Positions 8,959 through 18,410 of a DNA stretch of 64,000 nucleotides are shown in pieces. Numbering within the stretch: position 1 is the first letter of the stretch; each line of letters begins with the position of its first letter. The notes under the pieces are model-generated. The model ran no database searches, was not told the DNA's origin, and saw only the letters and a program-made list of their open reading frames with translations. Source of the DNA: Cellvibrio sp. PSBB023 (GTDB lineage: Bacteria > Pseudomonadota > Gammaproteobacteria > Pseudomonadales > Cellvibrionaceae); contig NZ_CP019799.1 in assembly GCF_002007605.1 (NCBI RefSeq), positions 1,860,001 through 1,924,000 on the forward strand, written 5' to 3'. The position numbers were made by a program, and so were the translations under genes.

Positions 8959-9567
8959 TTAAGCATAAACCGCTTTTCCCGACTCTCGCCGACTGCGAAG
9001 TTCAGATAGCATATCCCGCTCAGTCAGATTCGTCGCCCATGCAGGACGTAGTTGGTAGTGTGGCTGGTCGACAATTGTCTTCCAGTTCCCACCCCACTCT
9101 AGCCCTATCTCTGTACCCAATATTCCCACGGCCTTATATTTGGGTGAATCCCCTAAATATTTGCTACCTTCAAAAACACCTATATCAAATGCGATACCAA
9201 AATTGTGATTAGAGTAACCGCCACGTGCATTGGTTACCTTGTTGCCAGGAGCAGTACGCCCTTGGGCATAAAGTGCATTTTGCTCGTCATAGGTACGCAA
9301 GCCACTGATTACCTTAATGGTAATAGCATTCGCCGCCGCTTTGTGTACCAACGCCCGCGCATAAGATTGAACCTCAGGCAACAGAGTTGAAATAATCTTT
9401 TCGCTACGCGAATCAACCAAATCGGTTACCGCTGTTGCAATTATTTTAGTGTTAGCAGGTTTGCAAATCTTTCTGTAAATGGCCCCCCAGGTTTCAGGAC
9501 CAGCCTTACCATCTACCCCTATACCCAATTCGGTCTGTATCGCTGTAATCATTTCATCAATACGCAT
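8959..9567 (-). CDS. M15-family peptidoglycan peptidase (endolysin/CwlK-like)
   Basis: 202 residues from the ATG at 9567 (MRIDEM), six bases behind AAGGAG; the ATG at 9573 would sit directly on the ribosome site. The N-terminal 30 residues resemble a peptidoglycan-binding repeat (ELGIGVDGKAGPETWGAI). The C-terminal half carries the M15 zinc-peptidase signature SNHNFGIAFDIG (SxHxxGxAxD) and the later HY motif (QPHYQL), as in phage L-alanyl-D-glutamate or D-Ala-D-Ala peptidases. No signal peptide is visible, as in phage endolysins that need a holin. No phage genes adjoin it, so it may be a phage-derived stray or a domesticated cell-wall enzyme. It converges with the zinc operon. Confidence 0.8.
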   Translation of the reverse strand: MRIDEMITAIQTELGIGVDGKAGPETWGAIYRKICKPANTKIIATAVTDLVDSRSEKIISTLLPEVQSYARALVHKAAANAITIKVISGLRTYDEQNALYAQGRTAPGNKVTNARGGYSNHNFGIAFDIGVFEGSKYLGDSPKYKAVGILGTEIGLEWGGNWKTIVDQPHYQLRPAWATNLTERDMLSELRSRRESGKAVYA

Positions 9568-9852
9568 TCCCATCTCCTTGTCTTAGCCTGTTAGTCATGA
9601 CGAAAGAACCGCCCAAAATATGCAGCGCTCACGCCAACTATTTAGATCACAGCGAACGGGGTCAGGTAAATGCCTGCATTAGCACAAATTTGCATGTGAA
9701 AAACGGCTGATAGGAATGAATTATTGCATTGAGGGAAATGTGTACTACAACTGTAAAAGGCTATTGGTAATTATTACGCCAACAACAGTGTCCTATAGCT
9801 ATGCTAAATAGCCCCTCCATTTTCACCTCACAGGTTTAAGACGGAATTTACA
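9568..9852. other. 285-base divergent intergenic region
   Basis: This region separates the divergently transcribed M15 peptidase and DUF4136 lipoprotein. It is AT-rich towards the right, where promoters for the lipoprotein presumably lie. A GGGGTCAGGTAAATGCCTG stretch at 9657-9675 resembles ends of REP/RAYT-associated repeats. No coding sequence was seen. Confidence 0.4.
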
Positions 9853-10437
9853 ATGATGACTCTATCCACTGGTTTAATAAAAGTTACCCGCTTCACCATG
9901 CTGTTAGCACTACTCTCTGCCATTCTCAGCAGTTGCTCTTCCATCAAATACCGCGAAATGCAAGCTGCATCTCCTGAGCTTAAAGGGCTAAAAACCTACC
10001 ATTGGGAACGACCTGCACTCGATGCAGCCAGTGGTGCCAATGCACAGCAGTTTGATGCAACCTTCCGCGCGGAAATCGATAAAGGAATGGCCATCAAAGG
10101 TTATGTGTATTCAGCAGATAATGCGCAATTATTATTGGATTATCGTATTGCGGTGGTCACTCGCCCTGGAATAGAGGAGCCCAACTACGGCCCACATTGG
10201 ATACGCGATGACACAGGCAATTTCCGCTTTACCGGCTGGGAAGATCCGCAGGGTGCCAGCAACTTGCTTGAACATGGCATTATCACAATCAGTATGCGCG
10301 CAACACGCACCGAACACTTATTATGGGAAGGTGGTGCCAGTAAACTGCTGACCTCTGGTGTCGAACAAACCAACCCCGTCAGCGCAGCAAAAACAGCAGC
10401 CAGTGTATTACTGCATCGAATTCCAGCACCGCGCTAA
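9853..10437 (+). CDS. DUF4136-type lipoprotein
   Basis: 194 residues. An N-terminal hydrophobic segment ends in lipobox LSSC (Cys28), so the mature protein would be lipidated. The body, with YREMQAASPELKGLKTYHWE near the start and the later ATRTEHLLWEGGASK block, fits the DUF4136 family of envelope lipoproteins of unknown role. Alternative starts exist at the two leading Met codons and at Met16. The next gene begins 49 bases downstream on the same strand, so the two may be cotranscribed. Confidence 0.7.
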   Translation: MMTLSTGLIKVTRFTMLLALLSAILSSCSSIKYREMQAASPELKGLKTYHWERPALDAASGANAQQFDATFRAEIDKGMAIKGYVYSADNAQLLLDYRIAVVTRPGIEEPNYGPHWIRDDTGNFRFTGWEDPQGASNLLEHGIITISMRATRTEHLLWEGGASKLLTSGVEQTNPVSAAKTAASVLLHRIPAPR

Positions 10438-10486
10438 ATGCGCGACAACTTGATCAATCAGCCTACTAAAACACAGGAGCCTGTAT

Positions 10487-11134
10487 ATGTTTAGAGGAAT
10501 TCATTCGCGTCATCTTGTCATTGCATTACTATGCAGTATTGCACTGCCCGCTGCAGCGAGTAATTTTGGGTTCATGAAAAACACCTTACCCAGCCAGCTG
10601 TCCGATAGCGAAATGCAGCAATTAAAAACAGAAATCAATCGCGTACTGGAAGAAAATCCCGATAAAAAAATCACGCAGTGGCAGGCACCTGAAGCCAAAG
10701 TGAATGTAAAAATCCTTCCCAAGCTCAGCTACACTGAAGCCGGAAATCCCTGTCGCCGCACGTTATTACATTTCTCGGCACCACAAAAAAATCCAGAGAA
10801 CTACGGCTTTACCATTTGCAAAAACACGGAAAATAAATGGCACATTACACAATCTCGCTTGCAAACCCTAAGCGATACCGATATCACCCTGATTGAAACT
10901 CATTCTCTGCAAGCGTTAAATGACAACAACATAGGCACGCCAGTTACCTGGTTTAATGCCAAATCCAAAATTAACGGGACAGTGGTACTGGTTGGTGCAG
11001 CCAGAAAAAATCAGCAGCACTGTAAAACCATTGCCATCAGCTTGTTTGATGCCGATGGCACATCCTTGGAGGGGCAATATTTATTGTGCAAAACCGATAG
11101 CGGCTGGAAACAAGAGGGCAGCGTTAACAAGTAA
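10487..11134 (+). CDS. Exported protein with two Cys-pair repeats, unknown function
   Basis: 215 residues. The signal peptide (about 1-24, ending AAAS) follows a good AGGAG site. I do not recognise a firm family. Two similar modules are visible: Cys, then about 27 residues, then a Cys-Lys pair and a Trp (CRRTLLHFS...TICKNTENKW and CKTIAISLF...LLCKTDSGW). This spacing suggests one disulfide per module and recalls the small 17-kDa-type surface antigens (RT0821/Lpp0805-like). A periplasmic or surface location is inferred. It probably shares a transcript with the DUF4136 gene upstream. Confidence 0.6.
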   Translation: MFRGIHSRHLVIALLCSIALPAAASNFGFMKNTLPSQLSDSEMQQLKTEINRVLEENPDKKITQWQAPEAKVNVKILPKLSYTEAGNPCRRTLLHFSAPQKNPENYGFTICKNTENKWHITQSRLQTLSDTDITLIETHSLQALNDNNIGTPVTWFNAKSKINGTVVLVGAARKNQQHCKTIAISLFDADGTSLEGQYLLCKTDSGWKQEGSVNK

Positions 11135-11143
11135 TAAAAACTC

Positions 11144-11179
11144 CAACCAAAGCTCTGATAAAAATCGGAGCTTCGGTTG
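11144..11179 (+). terminator. Imperfect hairpin after the exported protein gene
   Basis: CAACCAAAGCTC pairs with GAGCTTCGGTTG at 11 of 12 positions, with a 12-base loop. No T-run follows, so it may be a weak terminator or only a 3' stabilising hairpin. Confidence 0.4.
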
Positions 11180-11266
11180 ATTGTTGCCAGCAATAAAACA
11201 GAACACATATGAACATAAAACAGCAGGTTAACGACATGTAATTATTTTCACGCAAAGAATTCGATC

Positions 11267-13027
11267 ATGACTTTACTCACAAGATTTAGCCAATCAGGAA
11301 AACATTTATGCGTTGGCATATTAGCAGCTTGCCTAATAAGCTGCTCCGAGCCATCTCCCCCCACCTCAATAAAAGCGGCAGATAGCATCTATTTCGGCGG
11401 CACCATTATTACCCTCAACGACACCCAACCTAAGGCCGAAGCCATTGCAGTTGAAGACGGAAAAATTATTGCCGTTGGCAACTATGTCGATATAGAAAGA
11501 TCACACAAAAGCGCGCAGACACAGTTGATTGATTTACACGGAAAAACGCTGGTACCAGGGTTTATTGACGGTCACTCGCATTTTAGTGAAGTGGGCACAC
11601 AAACCGTATTGGCTAACCTGCTCCCGCCACCGGATGGATCGGCAAAAAACATCGCCGATTTGCAAAAAACCATGCGCGATTTTATTGCGACATCACCTAT
11701 TGTAAAAAAGCACGGCGTTGCTATCGGCATGAACTATGACGATTCACAACTTGCCGAACACCGCCACCCCACACGCCACGATTTAGATGCAATTTCTACC
11801 GAATTACCCATTATGGTCACACACCAATCCGGGCATTTTGGTGCGCTCAATAGTAAAGCGCTGGAACAAGTCGGCATTACTGCCGCCAGTGTTGCACCTG
11901 ATGGCGGGGTCATCCGGCGCGAAGCGGATGGCAAAACGCCCAATGGGGTACTCGAAGAAAATGCATTTTTTAGCGTGGTTTATAAAATATTTCCAGCATT
12001 CACTCCTGATGAAATTGCCGCGCAGCTTCAGGCCTCTGAAAAGATTTATCTAGCAAATGGCTTCACTACCATTCAGGATGGAAAAACCACCAAAGATAAT
12101 TTAAAACTATTAATGGCTATGTCAGAAGCAGGGACACTCAAGGCAGATGTAGTTTCCTATCCCGATATTGTGACCTTTGGTGATGATCCCCTACTACAAA
12201 GCCCACTAATGTCACGCCACTATAAAAATCATTTACGCATGGGCGGCGTAAAATTAACATTGGATGGTTCACCACAAGGTAAAACCGGTTGGTTTACCGT
12301 ACCTTATTTTAAAGTGCCGGAAGGTCAGCCTGAAACCTATGCGGGCTACCCGGCCTTTAGCGATGAAAAATTAAACGAATGGATACTGCTGGCTTATAAA
12401 AACAATTGGCAAGTCCTTGGACATTGCAGTGGTGATGCAGCGGTTGAACAATTTATCAATGCAGTGCGTAACGCGCAAAAAATCTATCCCGGCACCAATC
12501 ATCGTCCGGTTATTATTCATGGCCATTTTATTCGCGCCGATCAAGTCCCTGCGATTAAAGAGCTCGGCATTTTCGTTTCGGCCTTTCCGTTACATACATT
12601 TAATTGGGGTGACTGGCACCGCGAGTCCGTTGTGGGGCCAGAGCGGGCTGAGAACATTTCACCGACAGGATGGTTTTTGACACAGGATGTTCCATTCAGC
12701 ATCCATTCCGATGCCCCGGTCATTTTCCCCGACTCCATGCAATTAATTGGAACAGCGGTAAATCGCACTACACGCAGTGGTTATGTATTGGGCGCTGAAC
12801 ATCGCCTTGAACCATTGGCAGCGCTTAAAGCCATGACATTATCTGCTGCCTATCAGCATTTTGAAGAAGCCACCAAGGGTTCCATTGAAGTTGGAAAACT
12901 GGCTGATTTTGTTGTACTCGCCGAAAACCCGCTAACCAAAACCCGTGCAAACTTAAAGCAAATAAGGGTTCTGGAAACGATCAAAGAAGGAAAAAGTGTT
13001 TATCGCTCAACAGAGTATGAAAAATAA
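11267..13027 (+). CDS. Amidohydrolase family lipoprotein (YtcJ-like)
   Basis: 586 residues. The N-terminus carries a lipobox LISC (Cys26). The rest is an amidohydrolase TIM barrel with flanking beta-sandwich: DSIYFGGTIITLND at the start, the metal-binding DGHSHF motif in the first strand, later His residues (LGHCSGDAA and the IIHGHFIRAD block), and the C-terminal GKLADFVVL that closes YtcJ-type enzymes. These are metal-dependent hydrolases of uncertain substrate; an exocytoplasmic, membrane-anchored location is inferred. It converges with the gamma-glutamyltransferase gene and the two share a terminator. Confidence 0.8.
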   Translation: MTLLTRFSQSGKHLCVGILAACLISCSEPSPPTSIKAADSIYFGGTIITLNDTQPKAEAIAVEDGKIIAVGNYVDIERSHKSAQTQLIDLHGKTLVPGFIDGHSHFSEVGTQTVLANLLPPPDGSAKNIADLQKTMRDFIATSPIVKKHGVAIGMNYDDSQLAEHRHPTRHDLDAISTELPIMVTHQSGHFGALNSKALEQVGITAASVAPDGGVIRREADGKTPNGVLEENAFFSVVYKIFPAFTPDEIAAQLQASEKIYLANGFTTIQDGKTTKDNLKLLMAMSEAGTLKADVVSYPDIVTFGDDPLLQSPLMSRHYKNHLRMGGVKLTLDGSPQGKTGWFTVPYFKVPEGQPETYAGYPAFSDEKLNEWILLAYKNNWQVLGHCSGDAAVEQFINAVRNAQKIYPGTNHRPVIIHGHFIRADQVPAIKELGIFVSAFPLHTFNWGDWHRESVVGPERAENISPTGWFLTQDVPFSIHSDAPVIFPDSMQLIGTAVNRTTRSGYVLGAEHRLEPLAALKAMTLSAAYQHFEEATKGSIEVGKLADFVVLAENPLTKTRANLKQIRVLETIKEGKSVYRSTEYEK

Positions 13028-13127
13028 AAATGCTTTTAGATTTTAATCTGCCTTCCCTTGGCGTCTACAAAATGTCCTGTCTGGCGCCATATGGAAATCA
13101 ACCACAATATCTACAATAAACATGCAG

Positions 13128-13155
13128 AAAAAGTAATGCCCACCGCATTACTTTT
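13128..13155. terminator. Bidirectional terminator between amidohydrolase and ggt
   Basis: AAAAGTAATGC and GCATTACTTTT flank a five-base loop, with A and T tails on both sides. The right arm overlaps the last codons and stop of the ggt gene. Confidence 0.8.
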
Positions 13156-14872
13156 CACTATTTTGTTTGATGACACGCGGCTCTGCGACAGGAATCAACT
13201 TGCCATCACGCCACTCAATAGCTTGTGACGCACCCATACTGGGCCAGACCTTAAGGTCATGTCCCTTTTGTTTTAACGCCTGTTGGATGTCGGCTGGCAT
13301 AGCCGCTTCCACAAATAGCATATTGGGATTCCACTGCTGATGAATACGCGGCTGCGCCATTGCTTCAGCAACGGGCATACCATCATGTAGGCTATACAAC
13401 AGGGTTTGCACCACTTGTGAAATAATCGTGGGGCCACCGGCAGCACCGAGCGTCATCACCGGTTGATTACCTTTAAATACCAGTGTCGGACTCATACTTG
13501 ATAGCGGTCGCTTGCGCGCCGCAATTGCATTTGCATCTGAACCAACCAGACCAAATGCATTGGCAGCACCCACCTGTGCAGAAAAATCATCCATTTGGTT
13601 ATTGAGTACCACTCCCGTACCTGGAATAACCACCTTACTGCCAAAACTGGTATTGACGGTGGAGGTAATGGCAACCCAATTTCCCTGCAAATCAGCCGCA
13701 GCAATATGAGTGGTGTGTTTATTCATCAGATGTTGGATATCTGCTTCCGGATTACCATAACGAATATCCGCTGTAGTTTTTTCCAGGCTGATTTTTTGGG
13801 CAATACTGCGCGCGTAATTTTTATCCGTCAGTCCGGCAGGTATACGCGTAAAATCCGCATCGCCCAACCAGTGGGCGCGATCAGCAAACGCAAATTTCAT
13901 CGCCTCTGCAATCAGGTGATAGCGCTCGCTGGTAGTCATTTTTGTCAAATCAAATTGTTCGAGGATATTCAGGATTTGCGCTACATGAGTACCACCGGAG
14001 CTGGGCGGAGGAAAACCGTAAAGCGTGAACCCCGCAAATTCGGACACAACCGGTTTACGCATTTTTATTTGATAATTGGAAAAATCCTTACGCGTAATCA
14101 AGCCACCATTGAGCTGCATCCAACGCTCGGTTTTGCGCGCAAAATCGCCCTGATAAAAATACGCGGCACCCTGCTTGGCAATTGCGCGATAAGTCGCCGC
14201 TAAATCCGCTTGCTTCAACGTATTGCCTGCATCCCAAGGCTGTTGCTTGTCGTCGAGGTAAATCGCGGCGCTGGCAGGGAATTTCGCTAAATCAGGCGCA
14301 GTGGCTGCCAATCGCTCCGCAAGGCTACGGGATACCACAAAACCTTTATCCGCCAACTCGGCGGAGGGCAAAATTAAATCGCGCCAACGCAATACCGCGC
14401 CCAGCTGTCGCAACTTATCCAATGCCAATACCGAACCGGGAATACCTACCGCCAGCGCACCGGTACGGCTCAGCTCAGGATCAGCTTTGCCATTCACCAA
14501 AAACATATCACGCGTTGCCGCCGCCGGCGCCATTTCACGGCCATCAATCGCCAGCACTCTGCCATCAGCCAAGCGCACCAGAATAAAACAGCCCCCACCA
14601 ATACCCGAGTTATGGCCGTCCACCACCCCCAACGCAAAGGTAGCTGCAATTGCCGCATCCAATGCATTACCGCCACGCGCTACCACATCCATTGCAATCT
14701 GCGTGGCATAAGGACTCACCGTCGCTACCGCTACCTTGCTATCGGCACTGACGCTGGCGTAATCGCTTGCCGGTTTAACCAAAGAAGGCATTTGCCCAGT
14801 ATCCGTTACTGCAGTAACGGAGGCACACAGGAAACCACTCAAAACAAAAACAACAAGCCACCCATTTTTCAT
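13148..14872 (-). CDS. ggt: Gamma-glutamyltransferase
   Basis: 574 residues, the usual size for the proenzyme. It cleaves gamma-glutamyl bonds of glutathione and transfers the glutamyl group, normally in the periplasm. A signal peptide covers residues 1-21. The autocatalytic cleavage site is Thr387 in HTTH, giving the small subunit N-terminus. Other visible motifs are GGNALDAAIA, NSGIGGGCF, the FPPPSSGGTH block of the large subunit, and the PLSSMSPTLV and LGAAGGPTI blocks that line the glutamyl pocket. The gene is transcribed alone. Its 3' end is built into the shared terminator. Confidence 0.92.
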   Translation of the reverse strand: MKNGWLVVFVLSGFLCASVTAVTDTGQMPSLVKPASDYASVSADSKVAVATVSPYATQIAMDVVARGGNALDAAIAATFALGVVDGHNSGIGGGCFILVRLADGRVLAIDGREMAPAAATRDMFLVNGKADPELSRTGALAVGIPGSVLALDKLRQLGAVLRWRDLILPSAELADKGFVVSRSLAERLAATAPDLAKFPASAAIYLDDKQQPWDAGNTLKQADLAATYRAIAKQGAAYFYQGDFARKTERWMQLNGGLITRKDFSNYQIKMRKPVVSEFAGFTLYGFPPPSSGGTHVAQILNILEQFDLTKMTTSERYHLIAEAMKFAFADRAHWLGDADFTRIPAGLTDKNYARSIAQKISLEKTTADIRYGNPEADIQHLMNKHTTHIAAADLQGNWVAITSTVNTSFGSKVVIPGTGVVLNNQMDDFSAQVGAANAFGLVGSDANAIAARKRPLSSMSPTLVFKGNQPVMTLGAAGGPTIISQVVQTLLYSLHDGMPVAEAMAQPRIHQQWNPNMLFVEAAMPADIQQALKQKGHDLKVWPSMGASQAIEWRDGKLIPVAEPRVIKQNSEK

Positions 14873-15073
14873 AATTATGTCCAGGGTAATGATTAATCAT
14901 GCAGGTAAGTAAAGAGATAATGAATGATGAAGCATACAAGCTGTTGATGGATGCAGCAAACAGGGAGGAAAATTAACAAGGCAGGGAAGAGGCCAAATGA
15001 GCGATAAGGCGCAAGATAATAAAAATGTATACGTCTATGAGAATTAAAAAAATAGTGTTGTTTGAAGCAGTTG

Positions 15074-15103
15074 TGCGCAGAATATATAACTACATTCTGC
15101 GCA
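15074..15103 (-). terminator. Hairpin downstream of the GH13 gene
   Basis: The perfect 10-bp stem TGCGCAGAAT / ATTCTGCGCA with a 10-base loop starts 14 bases after the stop codon at 15117. The T-run on the minus strand lies some 15 bases further on, so termination is likely but not textbook. Confidence 0.55.
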
Positions 15104-15116
15104 CCAACCATCCCTA

Positions 15117-16853
15117 TTAAAAAATCAATGCCTCTGCTGGTTTCAGGATAATGCGTTTGCCCAAGTCTCTTTCTTGCCCACTGAGTTTTTCAGTGCGCGC
15201 TCCTTGTAGCGATTTTGGCAATTCCACCTCGGCAGCAGCGGTAGAACTCAGGTTGATGACCACCCACACACTGCCGGTTTTGCCGAGCGCTTCCACTAAC
15301 CAGACATCCTGATTTTCTACCGGGTAGTAACGGATTTCATCCGGTTGTTTAAGCGTTGGATTGGCGTTGCGCACGGCGATCAATCGCTTGTAGTGATTAA
15401 GCAGGGAATTTTCATCGGCACTTTGCGCGGCGACGGACAAGCCTTTACCTTGCAGCCCTTGCCAGTAATGCGCAAACCAGCCTTCGTGGTTTTGCACCCA
15501 CGGGAACCATTTTCCTTGATCCAACCAGAAGTTGGCCGTGCTATTAAAACCAGCGGAGGGTTCGTCTGCCCATTGCATAATGGCGCGACGATATTGGTCG
15601 TCGCCGGTTTTATATTGCGACATACCAATTTCTTCACCGTAATACATATACAAAGTACCGGGCGTAGTCATCAATAAACTGGCGGCGATTTTCGCTTTAT
15701 TCATGTCATTATTGAGCGACAACATGATACGGTTTTGATCGTGATTGGTGAGGAAGGGGGCGAAATAATTCATCGGCGCCGCGGCTTTGCGCGCGTGCAA
15801 ATTGGCCCACAGGTTTTCGCGATTTTGTTGCAACTTATTATTGCCGAGCGTACCGAAATCGGCGCTTTGTTTAACGGCAGGATTGAGTATATCAATCACC
15901 ATAGTGCCAAAATCAAAATCAAACGCGGAATCCAAACCTTTGCCATTATCGCGGTATTTGCCGATAGTGTTTAAATCAGCCCAGGCTTCGGCAACTAACA
16001 TGGCATCGGGTTTTATGGATTTCACATGTTGGGTAAACAGTGTCCAGTAATCGATTGTGCCTTGGGTATCGGCTTGTAATGGATAACCGCCCTCTTCCAC
16101 CGCGTAGCGCACCGCATCCAAACGGAAACCGTCCACACCTTTTTCCAACCAGAAGGTGGCAAGTTTATTTAATTCATCGATCACTACTTGCTTGGTGAGA
16201 TTTAAATCCGGCTGGCTACTACCGAATGCACCGTAATAATAGGCGTTGCGGGTTTCGTTCCAGTGCCATACGGCTGCCGGATTGGATTCGCTGGACCAAG
16301 GTTGACCCCAACCGCTCGCGGGTCGCTCATCGCGCCAGATGAAATAATCTTCGTAACCTGCTTCTTTGTTTGCGGATTTAATAAACCAGTCGTGTTTGTC
16401 GGAAATGTGGTTGAGCACTAAATCCAGAATGACTTTGATATCGCGTTTGTGCGCTTCGGCGATAAAATTTTCAAATTCTTCCATGGTGCCGTAATCGGAT
16501 TCAACCTTGTAAAAATCCTGGAAGTCATAACCGTGATAAGACGGCGCTTCAAATACCGGCGTGAGCCAAATACCATTCACCCCCAGATCTTTTAGGTAAT
16601 CCAGCTTGCTGGTCATGCCGTTAAAATCGCCACTGCCATCACCGTCAGCATCGTAAAAAGAGCGCGGCCAGATCTCGTAAATAATGGCGTTGTGCCACCA
16701 GGCGTTGGCATCTTCATTGATCGCGAGGGATTGATAGGCCGTACTGCTGGTAGCGGCACTGGCGAGCGTTTGGTGTTGCGGGGAAGAAGTGCCGGAGTCG
16801 GAACAGCCAGCAAATAAGCTGGCGGCGATAAACAGGGAAAGCAGGCGTTTCAT
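15117..16853 (-). CDS. GH13 alpha-amylase family lipoprotein
   Basis: 578 residues from the ATG at 16853 (GGAG upstream). The lipobox is FAGC (Cys17), so the enzyme is probably anchored to a membrane facing the periplasm or surface. The catalytic barrel has all the GH13 landmarks: region I DLVLNH (144-149), nucleophile Asp246 in GFRLDAVR, acid/base Glu289 in EAW, and Asp372 in TNHDQNR. A calcium-site-like DADGDGSGDF block sits at 68-77. The sequence resembles oligosaccharide-acting members (alpha-glucosidase/oligo-1,6-glucosidase or cyclodextrin-type) more than large secreted amylases, and it has no starch-binding module. The substrate is inferred to be short alpha-glucans. Confidence 0.85.
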   Translation of the reverse strand: MKRLLSLFIAASLFAGCSDSGTSSPQHQTLASAATSSTAYQSLAINEDANAWWHNAIIYEIWPRSFYDADGDGSGDFNGMTSKLDYLKDLGVNGIWLTPVFEAPSYHGYDFQDFYKVESDYGTMEEFENFIAEAHKRDIKVILDLVLNHISDKHDWFIKSANKEAGYEDYFIWRDERPASGWGQPWSSESNPAAVWHWNETRNAYYYGAFGSSQPDLNLTKQVVIDELNKLATFWLEKGVDGFRLDAVRYAVEEGGYPLQADTQGTIDYWTLFTQHVKSIKPDAMLVAEAWADLNTIGKYRDNGKGLDSAFDFDFGTMVIDILNPAVKQSADFGTLGNNKLQQNRENLWANLHARKAAAPMNYFAPFLTNHDQNRIMLSLNNDMNKAKIAASLLMTTPGTLYMYYGEEIGMSQYKTGDDQYRRAIMQWADEPSAGFNSTANFWLDQGKWFPWVQNHEGWFAHYWQGLQGKGLSVAAQSADENSLLNHYKRLIAVRNANPTLKQPDEIRYYPVENQDVWLVEALGKTGSVWVVINLSSTAAAEVELPKSLQGARTEKLSGQERDLGKRIILKPAEALIF

Positions 16854-16971
16854 TAGCAAGGCTCCGTGAGGTATTAGCGTTATAAGACTGAGCTTTGTGA
16901 GTAAAGCCCATTCATAACACCGGTGCCAAGCCCTGTGTGGTTGTGACGCCTATGAATACGTATGCGCCAGC

Positions 16972-18261
16972 TTAATTATTGCTCTCTTCGTCGATTTTAG
17001 CGGCGAGCACCTTATCGATACGGCGACCATCCATATCCACAATCTCCAACTGCCAACCGGGGATCTGTGCCTTGTCGCCAGTGACCGGCATACGCCCGAT
17101 CAACAGCATCATTAACCCATTGAGAGTTTGATAGTTGCCCTCTTCCGGCAATTCGGCAAGTCCAAGGCAATCCTTGATATCCAATACCGGCAACATACCA
17201 TCGAGCAGGAAAGAACCATCATCGCGGCGAATAATGAACGCATCTTCATCGTCTTCACTGATGAACTCACCGGTGAGTGCTTCAAGCAAATCCTGCAGGG
17301 TCACTATGCCTTTCAGATCGCCATACTCATCCACCACAAACACCATTTGGCTGTGTGAGGAACGGAAGAACTCCAGCAGCTCCATCGCCGTGAGCGATTC
17401 GGGAACAACCTCGCAAGGTTGCGCCATAGTCGCCAAATCCACCTGATTGCCGCGAATGGCTTCTGCCAGCAATTCTTTGGCATTGATGATGCCAATCAGG
17501 TTGTCGTTTTGCTTGGTACAGACCGGAAAACGCGAGTGGGGCGATTGCATTACCCGCTGGTAGTTTTCTTCCAGCGAGAGCGTGGTATCCAAATAGATCA
17601 CATCGGCGCGCGGCACCATGAGGGAGACAATACTGCGCGCTTCCAGTCGCAATACATTTTTCACCATGGTGTGTTCCTGGGCTTCCAGAATGCCGGAACT
17701 TGAACCCTCTTCCAAAATCGCGTGAATATCCTCTTCGGTAACCTGATGTCCCTGCATCTGGTTAAATCCAAGGATACGCATCAGGTAGAGAGTCGACATG
17801 GACAAGAGCGCCACAAAGGGCTTGGTGATAATCGCCAGCAGTTGCATTGGCCTTGCCATGGTACAGGCGATGCGCTCAGCACTGATCTGGCCGATACGCT
17901 TGGGCACCAATTCACCCACCACAATGGATAAATAAGTCACCACTACCACCACCAGAACTGTTGCGACGTTATCGCTGATATTGGTTGGCAACCCCAGGGT
18001 TTGCAACCAGAGTGCAAACGGCTCGGCAAATGCGGACTCGCCAAAAATACCGTTCATAATGCCAATGGAGGTAATACCAATTTGCACGGTGGACAAAAAT
18101 TGGGTAGGGTCCTCTGCCAGTTTCAACGCGGCAGCAGCGGAGCGATTGCCTTTGGCCGCCAGCGCACTGAGGCGGGATTTCTTTGCAGTGACAATAGCAA
18201 TCTCCGACATCGCAAAGATGCCGTTGAGCACAATTAAACCCAGCAATACAAATATTTCCAT
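16972..18261 (-). CDS. CNNM/CBS-domain transporter-like protein, CorC/HlyC type
   Basis: 429 residues. Residues 1-180 form a CNNM (DUF21) membrane domain with three to four hydrophobic segments. Two CBS domains follow (about 200-325, with MVPRADVIYLD and FVVDEYGDLKGIVTLQDLLE), and a C-terminal CorC_HlyC domain (about 340-425) starts at the RRDDGSFLLDG block. Family members are linked to magnesium or cobalt efflux and are often annotated 'hemolysin'. A cytolysin role is not supported. The start overlaps no other gene and the upstream 150 bases hold the divergent promoter region shared with the acyltransferase gene. Confidence 0.85.
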   Translation of the reverse strand: MEIFVLLGLIVLNGIFAMSEIAIVTAKKSRLSALAAKGNRSAAAALKLAEDPTQFLSTVQIGITSIGIMNGIFGESAFAEPFALWLQTLGLPTNISDNVATVLVVVVVTYLSIVVGELVPKRIGQISAERIACTMARPMQLLAIITKPFVALLSMSTLYLMRILGFNQMQGHQVTEEDIHAILEEGSSSGILEAQEHTMVKNVLRLEARSIVSLMVPRADVIYLDTTLSLEENYQRVMQSPHSRFPVCTKQNDNLIGIINAKELLAEAIRGNQVDLATMAQPCEVVPESLTAMELLEFFRSSHSQMVFVVDEYGDLKGIVTLQDLLEALTGEFISEDDEDAFIIRRDDGSFLLDGMLPVLDIKDCLGLAELPEEGNYQTLNGLMMLLIGRMPVTGDKAQIPGWQLEIVDMDGRRIDKVLAAKIDEESNN

Positions 18262-18410
18262 AACCGCCTACTAAATAGCTTTAATTTGTGGAGCCTTTTG
18301 ATCCACACTACCCGGGAGCGAGCGAGTATAGCACTATTCAAAAACACGCCAATTAACCTCAACCCACCCATTAGCAGGATTGATTTAGAGAGCCCATCAC
18401 CAAGGATTTT

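Noticed and set aside
14893..15111. 72-codon open frame between ggt and the GH13 gene, minus strand
   Set aside because: It has no ribosome site, contains the GH13 gene's terminator hairpin and has His/Tyr/Phe-rich composition typical of AT-rich non-coding sequence.
16972..18261. Hemolysin (toxin) gene
   Set aside because: The 'hemolysin' label for CorC/HlyC-type proteins is historical; the domains are CNNM, CBS and CorC, which fit ion transport.
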